Assembly: GCA_039915945.1 (NCBI GenBank)
Contig: JBDSMH010000101.1
Span: 62,001-126,000, forward strand
Source: DATLFA01 sp039915945
Lineage (GTDB): Bacteria; Actinomycetota; Acidimicrobiia; Acidimicrobiales; WLNW01
Length of the DNA stretch: 64,000 nt
Reading direction: 5' to 3'
Part shown: one piece after another, positions 24,127-30,093 of the stretch
Position numbering within the stretch: the stretch's first letter is position 1
Layout: each line of letters opens with the position of its first letter
Translations under genes and position numbers: made by a program
The notes under the pieces: generated by a model
Databases searched by the model: none
The model's input: only the letters and a program-made list of their open reading frames with translations
Told to the model about the DNA's origin: nothing

Positions 24127-24198
24127 TTGCCCATCATGCCCATCATGCCCATCATGCCCATCATGCCCATCATGCCCATCATGCCCATCGTGCCCATC
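24127..24198 (+). repeat. Tandem 9-bp repeat (ATGCCCATC) in the integrase 5' region
   Basis: Eight 9-bp units: TTGCCCATC, six perfect ATGCCCATC and GTGCCCATC. They are in frame with the downstream integrase and would encode (Met-Pro-Ile)n, so every unit offers a possible start codon. A three-unit version (TTGCCCATC) lies after att4 at 28919 and single units after att2, so repeat number differs among units. Confidence 0.9.
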
Positions 24199-24234
24199 GG
24201 TTTCGGGCCGATGTCTTGGGTCATGCAGGGATCG

Positions 24235-25362
24235 ATGCGACAACGCAGTGCGGGATCGTGGGAGCTACGGGTGTTCGTCGGGGTCGATCCCGAGACGAAG
24301 CGGCGCCGCTACCGCTCGGTGACGGTGCGCGGCAGTCGTGCTGACGCGCAGCGCGAGCTCGACGTCATGGTGGCGTCGACGCATTCGATCCACGATGTCG
24401 GTCTGCGTTCATCGATGAGCGAGTTGTTGGAGGCGTGGTTCGCGATCGCGTCGACAAGTTGGGCGCCCACGACGATCCGCGAGACCCGTTCGGTGCTCGA
24501 CCGCTATCTCCACCCCTGTATCGGCGAGGTGGCGGTGGGGGATCTGACGCCAGCGGCGATCGACGCGATGTGCGCCTCGCTGCGTCGCGGCGGCGGCATG
24601 CGGGGTCAGCCGCTGTCGGCAGGGACTCTGGCTCGGGTACATGTCGTGTTGCGCGCCGCGCTGGGCCAAGCGCAGCGTTGGGGATGGATCTGGAACAACC
24701 CGGCGGAGCGTGCCCATCGCATCGTCAGCGTCGCCCCGGAACTCTCTCCGCCCACGCCTGCCGAAGTGCGTGTGTTGTTGGATCATGTTCACCGTCGGGA
24801 CCCGGCGCTGCACACGTTCGTGGTCGTGGCCGCGTTCAGCGGCGGTCGCCGCTCGCAGCTGTTGGGCTTGCGGTGGCGCAACGTGGACTTCGACCATGGC
24901 CGTCTCTCGTTTTGCGCGGGCTGGGTGGAAGGCGCCGAAGGGCCGGTCCTCACTACGACGAAAACGAAACGACGCCACGTCGTCGACCTCGACGCGGGCA
25001 GCATCGAGGTGCTCGTCGAACACGCGCAACGCTGCCGCACTGCCAATGTCGGGGTGCTGAATCCCGATGGGTTCGTGTTCAGCGACGACACCGACGGCGC
25101 CGCGGCGTGGAAACAGAACCTGGTCACCAAAGCATTCGGACGACTACGCGGCGAAGCGGGTCTGCGCCGGTTCCGGCTTCACGATCTCCGACATTTCATG
25201 GCCACACAGATGCTCGAAGCCGGCGTGCCGCTCGCTGTCGTGTCGCGACGGTTGGATCACCGACGCGTGTCGACCACGCTTGATCGCTACGCCCACGCCG
25301 TGCCCGGCGGCGACGCAGCAGCCGCTCAAACACTCTGGCAGATCGTGCAACAAGCAAGCTGA
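24235..25362 (+). CDS. Tyrosine-type site-specific integrase (intact)
   Basis: 375 residues from MRQRSAGSWELRVFVGVDPE. It has an N-terminal arm-binding strand region, a SAM-like core-binding domain (SELLEAWFAIASTSWAPTTI) and a catalytic domain with first Arg in FSGGRRSQLLGLRW, a TKTKRRHVVDL Lys strand, HDLRHFMATQML (His and second Arg), and SRRLDHRRVSTTLDRYAHAV with His and the nucleophile Tyr. All catalytic residues are present. It begins 156 bases after att3, and the next att copy is at 28827, so it could excise a circle of about 4.8 kb. The frame is open through the 9-bp repeat to 24100, so a longer form is possible. Confidence 0.93.
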   Translation: MRQRSAGSWELRVFVGVDPETKRRRYRSVTVRGSRADAQRELDVMVASTHSIHDVGLRSSMSELLEAWFAIASTSWAPTTIRETRSVLDRYLHPCIGEVAVGDLTPAAIDAMCASLRRGGGMRGQPLSAGTLARVHVVLRAALGQAQRWGWIWNNPAERAHRIVSVAPELSPPTPAEVRVLLDHVHRRDPALHTFVVVAAFSGGRRSQLLGLRWRNVDFDHGRLSFCAGWVEGAEGPVLTTTKTKRRHVVDLDAGSIEVLVEHAQRCRTANVGVLNPDGFVFSDDTDGAAAWKQNLVTKAFGRLRGEAGLRRFRLHDLRHFMATQMLEAGVPLAVVSRRLDHRRVSTTLDRYAHAVPGGDAAAAQTLWQIVQQAS

Positions 25363-25431
25363 GCCATGAGGCGCTCGGCGTCAGTGTTGGTCGTGGCCGA
25401 TGACGTGTGGGCTGCCGAAGTGATGGTTCGT

Positions 25432-25685
25432 TCAGGCGACGGCGTCGATGGTGTTCGCGAGTTGGACCTGGACCCATACTCGGTTGGCGTCGCGTCGTGT
25501 GACTCGGGCTTTGCGCGCTTCGAGTTCGTCATCGCCGACGCGTGTCCAGTCGCCGGGTTGCGGGTCGAAGAAGGGGTCGTCGGCGCGTGGGCTTGCGAGA
25601 TCCAGCATTCGACAACGAGATCAGCGCCGACCTCGTTGCGGTCGTAACGCAAGTCGTAGTCGGATACGCCGTCCATGATTGTCAT
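25432..25685 (-). pseudogene. Frameshifted paralogue of the 20383-20637 protein
   Basis: The first half, MTIMDGVSDYDLRYDRNEVG and ADLVVECWISQ, is in one frame; from about 25590 the matching sequence (DDPFFDPQPGD, DDELEARKARVTRRDANRVW) is in the next frame, one base having been lost relative to the intact copy. The end (ANTIDAVA, stop at 25432) is preserved. It may still be recent or a consensus error. Confidence 0.7.
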
Positions 25686-25785
25686 TGTAGAGCGCCCGGT
25701 TTGGACGAGGCGTCGGAGACGGCGGGGCATACGAGCGCGCCAATATCACGTTGTAGTAATAGTGCGTTGGTGTTATCCTCGGTCG

Positions 25786-26145
25786 GTGTGGGAAGTGTTG
25801 TACACCGATCAGTTCGAGGCATGGTGGGACGAGCTGAGCGACGCGCAGCAAGATGCGCTCGACGCACGGGTACGTCTGCTCGCGGAGTTCGGTCCGAGAT
25901 TGGGTCGTCCTGCGGTGGATCGCATCGCGACGTCGCGGCATCACAACATGAAAGAGCTGCGAGCGTCGAGCGACGGTACCCTGCGAGTGTTGTTCGCCTT
26001 CGATCCGTTGCGCCAAGCGATCCTGTTGATCGGCGGCGACAAGGCCGGTGACTGGAATGCGTGGTACGTACGAATGGTTCCGGTAGCCGATGACCTCCTC
26101 GATGAGTATCTCGAGGAACTCGATCAGGGCAAAGGAAGTGTGTGA
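25786..26145 (+). CDS. HigB/RelE-superfamily toxin-like protein
   Basis: 119 residues from VWEVLYTDQFEAWWDELSDA. ARVRLLAEFGPRLGRPAVDR, MKELRASSDGTLRVLFAFDP and LLIGGDKAGDWNAWYVRMVP follow the Gp49/HigB-like (phage-derived) branch of RelE toxins, which cut mRNA on the ribosome; the basic residues around KELR and the C-terminal Trp/Tyr are as expected. The frame is open to 25675, but the GTG at 25786 fits the family start. It overlaps the antitoxin gene by four bases in the toxin-first HigBA order. Confidence 0.85.
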   Translation: MWEVLYTDQFEAWWDELSDAQQDALDARVRLLAEFGPRLGRPAVDRIATSRHHNMKELRASSDGTLRVLFAFDPLRQAILLIGGDKAGDWNAWYVRMVPVADDLLDEYLEELDQGKGSV

Positions 26146-26465
26146 TGGCGAAACTGAAGAACTATCGGCAGCTGCAAGCCGGCATCGACCGCGACCCCGT
26201 CCGTCGCGCTCGAGTCGACGCAGAGCGCGCCGCCGCACTGCGTGAGCAACTCGAGTACTCGCTCGCCGAGCTGAGGCGGGCCCGCGAAATCACCCAGGAA
26301 GCGCTCGCCGAGGCCCTCGATACGACGCAGTCGGGTGTGTCGCGTCTCGAGCATCAACGCGATCTGCACCTCTCGACATTGCTGCGCTACGTGGAAGCAC
26401 TCGGTGGACGAGTCGAGATCACCGCCGTGTTCGACGACGAGCGCCTGTCGATCGCACCTAACTGA
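26142..26465 (+). CDS. HigA-like Xre antitoxin
   Basis: 107 residues. After a helical N-terminal segment, LAELRRAREITQEALAEALD, TTQSGVSRLEHQRDLHLSTL and LRYVEALGGRVEITAVFDDE form the Xre HTH and the short strand typical of antitoxins partnering HigB-like toxins. It overlaps the toxin gene by four bases and should bind the toxin and repress the operon. The pair would help to keep unit 3 in the chromosome. Confidence 0.87.
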   Translation: MMAKLKNYRQLQAGIDRDPVRRARVDAERAAALREQLEYSLAELRRAREITQEALAEALDTTQSGVSRLEHQRDLHLSTLLRYVEALGGRVEITAVFDDERLSIAPN

Positions 26466-26498
26466 TCAGGCGCGCAGCGGACCGCCGGAGGTGACCCG

Positions 26499-26861
26499 TT
26501 GGAGCCTCTTGACGCAACGTGGACCGTTACCAACGTAGATGCGCAAACCGTTGACCGCTTGGCGTCGCAGCACACGCCCGACGCACGCGCAGCCGAACTC
26601 GGCGTCGATTTGATAGCGGACCCCCACCGAGAAGACGACGCCGGCAACATCTGGACCCGCCTACACACTGCACGCGACGTCCGCTTGGTCACGCCCGGAT
26701 CCGTGGTCGTGATCGGCAGCGCACTCGGAACGTGGATTGCCAAAGTGATTGCGTGGGACTTTGAAGTGAGCGATGACGATCCGATCGTCGTCCTCGAGTT
26801 GTTGCCGATACAGCCCAGCGAAGTGCGCCGTCTCCTCGCCCGGCGCACACCCGCTGCGTAA
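26499..26861 (+). CDS. Hypothetical island protein, 'SDDDPIVVLELLP' family, copy 2
   Basis: 120 residues with a TTG start set by GGAGGTG eight bases upstream. The C-terminal 39 residues are identical to those of the 19417 gene, and the DNA match runs about 25 bases past the stop (GGCAAAGGCT). The N-terminal half diverges, with VDAQTVDRLASQHTPDARAA matching VDLDVVARLAASHEPDPRAV in pattern. It follows the HigBA-like pair by 33 bases and may be transcribed with it. Function unknown. Confidence 0.7.
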   Translation: MEPLDATWTVTNVDAQTVDRLASQHTPDARAAELGVDLIADPHREDDAGNIWTRLHTARDVRLVTPGSVVVIGSALGTWIAKVIAWDFEVSDDDPIVVLELLPIQPSEVRRLLARRTPAA

Positions 26862-26984
26862 CCAACGAGGCAGGCAAAGGCTCGCGATCCAGTCTGTGCT
26901 GGCGCTGGAACTGATGCATGTCTGAGTCGCCGCTGCCACGGGCGGGTGTAGGGATGTCGTGAGCAGCCTGGGGTAGCGACGGAC

Positions 26985-27005
26985 GATACTTGTGCTGTGT
27001 ACAAG
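26985..27005 (+). promoter_or_regulatory. Promoter/palindrome of the second DUF6933 gene
   Basis: GATACT (26985-26990) and the inverted repeat CTTGT-N7-ACAAG (26989-27005) around the GTG start at 26997, base for base the same as in front of copy 1. Confidence 0.5.
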
Positions 27006-27497
27006 ATTTGCGCGACGAAGAAGTTGCTCGATCGGGTGAAGCAGCCGATCGTGGAGTTGGGGGATCAGCCCTCGACTGTGTTGGGGAACTGGCACGCGAC
27101 GGCGTTGTTCTGGAAGCCGCATGTTGCGTTGTTTGTCAACGATCGGACGTTGTTGCCGGTGTTCGTTGGTCTGGCTCCGGCGACGGCGCTCGCTCGGAGA
27201 TTTCCGGATCAGCTAGGTCGCGTCCTGGAAGCGATAGGGACGCCCATCGAGTTCGTTTTGCAGGAGGTGGGTGCGATGAATGCGGTGTCATACGACAAGA
27301 CGCGTGACCGCAGTGTTTTGGGCAGCATGAACGAGTTTGCCTTCATGGCCAATTGGCGCCGGAACGAGAACGGCGCCGACGATCTCGTCGCGTTGTCGGT
27401 CGATCTCGCAGGCACGCCGTGTGGGCCGCTACGAGATCGACACGGATTTCCCGATCGTGAAGTCGCCGCGATCGTTGCGGCGGTACTCGAACGCTGA
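26997..27497 (+). CDS. DUF6933-type protein, copy 2
   Basis: 166 residues, close to 80% identical by eye to the protein at 22750 across its whole length (VYKICATKKLLDRVKQPIVE, KPHVALFVNDRTLLPVFVGL, GSMNEFAFMANWRR, LAGTPCGPLRDRHGFPDREV). The following HTH gene is decayed in this unit, unlike copy 1. If the HTH protein is a needed partner, copy 2 must rely on copy 1's regulator or be tolerated without it. Confidence 0.75.
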   Translation: MYKICATKKLLDRVKQPIVELGDQPSTVLGNWHATALFWKPHVALFVNDRTLLPVFVGLAPATALARRFPDQLGRVLEAIGTPIEFVLQEVGAMNAVSYDKTRDRSVLGSMNEFAFMANWRRNENGADDLVALSVDLAGTPCGPLRDRHGFPDREVAAIVAAVLER

Positions 27498-27550
27498 CCA
27501 CGCGTAACAGCCCGGAGCAGGCATCAGCGCGCGTTCGAATTAATTGAACG

Positions 27551-27648
27551 GATTGTGGACAAGATGAAGTCTCGCGAGCGGACAAGGCGCGCGACCGAGC
27601 GTTGGGCTGATGACGTGTGACTTCAGGACTTGGTGGCGGCCGATACGT
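27551..27648 (+). pseudogene. Relic of the small HTH gene after DUF6933 copy 2
   Basis: GATTGTGGACAAGATGAAGT, CGCGAGCGGACAAGGCG, GAGCGTTGGGCTGATGACGT and TTGGTGGCGGCCGATAC match the first 45 codons of the 23506 gene, but the frame stops after 18 codons and the HTH-coding 3' half is missing. It is replaced by the region upstream of the dioxygenase gene. Confidence 0.65.
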
Positions 27649-27758
27649 GGCTGCAATCGCCGTCGCGCGCTTTCGTCCGCAGCTGCTCGCCTCCGGCTGC
27701 CCTGGGTCGTCGTTATATTGATCATCGCATTCGTAGCGGTGCCGCAAACAGGGGGCCG

Positions 27759-28604
27759 ATGATCGAGATCCGTCCGTTCGATGCACCGTGTGGTGCCGAG
27801 GTGCGGGGCGTGCGCTTCGACCGGCGCCTCGGCGACGACGTGCGCCTCGAGCTCCTCGCCGCGCTGGCCGCGCACAAGGTCCTGGTCCTTCGGGGCCACG
27901 AGCTGCCGGACCCGGAGGCCTTCCGCGAGTTCGGGCTGCGGCTGGGGCCGCTCCGACCGAGCGTTGCCGACCTGTCCCGCCTGCGCGACTACGAGGAGAT
28001 CAACCTCGTGTCGAACACCGTGGACGCCCACGGCGTGAGCGGCACAGGCGGCACTGGGGTCATCGAATGGCACGCCGACATGAACTTCGAGGCGCCTGCG
28101 ACAGACTTCATCGTGCTCGACGCCGTCGAGGTCCCGCCCGCCGGCGGGAACACCCGGTTCTGCGACCTGCACGCCGCGTACCGGTCGCTCGCCCCCGGGC
28201 TGCGGGAGCGCATCGAGCACGTTGAGGTGCGCTACTCGTTCCGGGGCGACCTCGACTACGCCAAGCTGAGCGAGGAGCACCTTGCGTCGCTGCGCACGGT
28301 CGTGCACCCGGTGGTCCAGGCCCGCTTCCCGTCCCTCGAGCGGAGCCTGTGGCCCAATGTCGGCATCTTCGACGGGATCGTGCTGGGGCTTTCACCCGAG
28401 GCGAGCGCCGAACTCCTCGCGGCGCTGTTCGCGGCGGCCACCGACGAGCGCAACGTGTTCGAGCACGAGTGGCAGGGGGGCGACTGCGCGGTCTGGTCGA
28501 ACTGGTCGGTGTTCCACCGCCGGGAGCCGTTCGACCCGGACCACCGGCGGGTGATGCGCCACCTGACGGTCAGCGAGGGCGGCCCCCAGCTGCCTGCCGC
28601 CTGA
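27759..28604 (+). CDS. TauD/TfdA-family Fe(II)/2-oxoglutarate dioxygenase
   Basis: 281 residues from MIEIRPFDAPCGAEVRGVRF. The facial triad is visible: HxD as IEWHADM (H105, D107) and the distal His near WSNWSVFHRR, with the 2-oxoglutarate-binding Arg in RRVMRHLTV. GHELPDPEAFREFGLRLGPL and DAVEVPPAGGNTRFCDLHAA are family hallmarks. Such enzymes hydroxylate and cleave sulfonates, aryloxy acids and similar substrates. Its base composition is clearly richer in G/C than the cargo around it, pointing to a separate origin. The ATG at 27759 fits family length. Confidence 0.87.
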   Translation: MIEIRPFDAPCGAEVRGVRFDRRLGDDVRLELLAALAAHKVLVLRGHELPDPEAFREFGLRLGPLRPSVADLSRLRDYEEINLVSNTVDAHGVSGTGGTGVIEWHADMNFEAPATDFIVLDAVEVPPAGGNTRFCDLHAAYRSLAPGLRERIEHVEVRYSFRGDLDYAKLSEEHLASLRTVVHPVVQARFPSLERSLWPNVGIFDGIVLGLSPEASAELLAALFAAATDERNVFEHEWQGGDCAVWSNWSVFHRREPFDPDHRRVMRHLTVSEGGPQLPAA

Positions 28605-28707
28605 GCGCCGACCGATCAAGCGTCGCCGATAGCCACCAAGGCGCAGCTCGGGTTCGGTCGGGCTGGTGGGCCCGACCGAGGCACGCCGCAGCCCGCCACG
28701 GGTGACT

Positions 28708-28783
28708 TTTCCAACATTTTGCCAACACAACGTGGGTTGCTTTGACCAGCAGGCGACCGCAACGCTGCACTGTTTGCGGTGAG
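28708..28783 (+). repeat. Copy R4 of the 76-bp pre-att module
   Basis: Starts TTTCCAACATTTTGCCAACA and ends TTTGCGGTGAG; its start is 119 bases before the att4 core, five more than in R2 and R3, matching an expanded T run next to att4. Confidence 0.8.
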
Positions 28784-28826
28784 TGCGGGCGTGTGCGGCG
28801 CCGAGCGGTGATCCCGTCCCTTTTTT

Positions 28827-28871
28827 TTGCCAAGGTGAGGGTCGCGGGTTCAAGTCCCGTCTTCCGCTCCA
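28827..28871 (+). repeat. Attachment-site copy att4
   Basis: 45 bases identical to the tRNA-Gly 3' half, preceded by a run of eight T and followed by AAAAAGTCCTG. Together with att3 it bounds the unit that holds the intact integrase. Confidence 0.92.
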
Positions 28872-28918
28872 AAAAGTCCTGTTTAGGCGCATCGCGGCGA
28901 CACGATTGGCGGTAGGTG

Positions 28919-29021
28919 TTGCCCATCTTGCCCATCTTGCCCATCTGTCTGCCCATCAAGAATCTGCCTTGGCGTGTCGATGCTTCGATCTGTGCAGGGT
29001 TCGATGCGAACTCGGTGTTGA
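28919..29021 (+). pseudogene. Relic of an integrase 5' region after att4
   Basis: Three TTGCCCATC units (28919-28945) and TGCAGGGTTCGATGCGAACT match the sequence around the 9-bp repeat and start codon of the 24235 integrase (TGCAGGGATCGATGCGACAA). After ATG CGA ACT CGG the frame stops and similarity ends, so this unit has lost its integrase by deletion. Confidence 0.6.
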
Positions 29022-29183
29022 CCAAAGCGGGCGCGAAGGCAATCGACCAACCCAACGCCACCCTCAAACCAACCGTCGACGCCGCGTTCGCGAAGGTCAC
29101 CGACGTCACCGGCGCCTCGCATCCACTGCCGCAAAGCCTCGTCCTGTCAATAGCAAAGCCCGCCGGACCACGTGCGTGCTTCG

Positions 29184-29927
29184 CTACCAACGTTTCGCGA
29201 GTGCGGCGGCCACGTTGGCCGTCGTGAGATCGGCGGAGGCTTCGGCTTGGTCCGCACGGCGCAGCATGGCGCGCATCGATGCTTCGTAGAGCGCGGCGGG
29301 GTCGGCCCATTGCGCGTTGATGTGGCCGCCGACCTCAAGGCACACGAGTCCGTGGAACTGTCCCCAGCAACTCACTGAACTACGGAGTTGGTCGGACGTG
29401 ATGGCCAAATGGAAGCGATCCTGAAACTTGTGCGAGTCGACGTACGGGCCTGGAATCAAGTCCGGCCCGACTCCGGATTGCCAGGCATCCACCAGCAACG
29501 CGAGGAACGCGGCGGAGACGCGAAGAGCCGCGTCGAGCGTCGGACCGTCGGGCGGCGCTTCGTAGCCGGGGATCGGGCTGAAATACAGCAGCCGGAAAAG
29601 CTCGGGATGCTCGACAGCCCATAGGCGGTAGGCGAGAAGGGCTGCGAGCATGCGGTCTTGGTGAGATCGGTCGGAGTAGTGGGCGATCGCGTCTTCGACC
29701 TGTTGCGCCAACTCGTTGAAACCGTCGGCGATCAATGTGCTGTAGAGATCGTCGAGGCTCGCGAAATAGCTGTAGATCGCCGCCGGACTGATCGCGAGTT
29801 CGCGCGCGATGCCGCGCAGGGTTACCGCCTGTGGCCCGTCCACCGCGAGCTGCTTCAGCGCCACCGCTTTGATATCGGCAGTCAGTTCTTCGCGCAGTCG
29901 CTGGCGCCGGCTCACCGGTACGGACAT
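29184..29927 (-). CDS. TetR-family transcriptional regulator
   Basis: 247 residues from MSVPVSRRQRLREELTADIK. HTH residues 20-60: VTLRGIARELAISPAAIYSY followed by FASLDDLYSTLIADGFNELA. The C-terminal part (LLYFSPIPGYEAPPDG, CWGQFHGLVCLEVGGHI) is of the TetR_C_13/WHG type that often controls efflux or lipid genes. It is divergent from the MMPL gene, with 166 bases between them that hold repeated CTGAACG boxes; repression of the transporter is the obvious hypothesis. The ATG at 29927 fits the family better than 29975. Confidence 0.88.
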   Translation of the reverse strand: MSVPVSRRQRLREELTADIKAVALKQLAVDGPQAVTLRGIARELAISPAAIYSYFASLDDLYSTLIADGFNELAQQVEDAIAHYSDRSHQDRMLAALLAYRLWAVEHPELFRLLYFSPIPGYEAPPDGPTLDAALRVSAAFLALLVDAWQSGVGPDLIPGPYVDSHKFQDRFHLAITSDQLRSSVSCWGQFHGLVCLEVGGHINAQWADPAALYEASMRAMLRRADQAEASADLTTANVAAALAKRW

Positions 29928-29974
29928 GACTTCCCTCCAAGACTCGACGGTGCCATACGAGACGTCGCCGGTCA

Positions 29975-30060
29975 ATCACCGTTCGTGAGCTGAACGATGT
30001 TGACTGAACGTCGATTGTAGTATAAACACTGTTCAATTACCGACGGATGCGTGCATCGGT
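29975..30060. promoter_or_regulatory. Divergent TetR/MMPL control region
   Basis: CTGAACG occurs at 29990 and 30004 and an opposing TGTTCAA near 30033, around a TAGTATAAAC box that is much more A/T-rich than the genes. These may be operator half-sites for the TetR protein. Confidence 0.4.
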
Positions 30061-30093
30061 CTCCGTCGTTGCCGGAAAAAAGTGGAGGTTCTC

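Noticed and set aside
24127..24198. Possible CRISPR array (short regular repeats)
   Set aside because: Units are 9 bp, directly adjacent without spacers, and in frame with the integrase; this is a microsatellite.
29010..29183. Possible coding frame KAGAKAIDQPNATLKPTVDA after the integrase relic
   Set aside because: Short, without start signal or recognisable family; left as unassigned remnant sequence.
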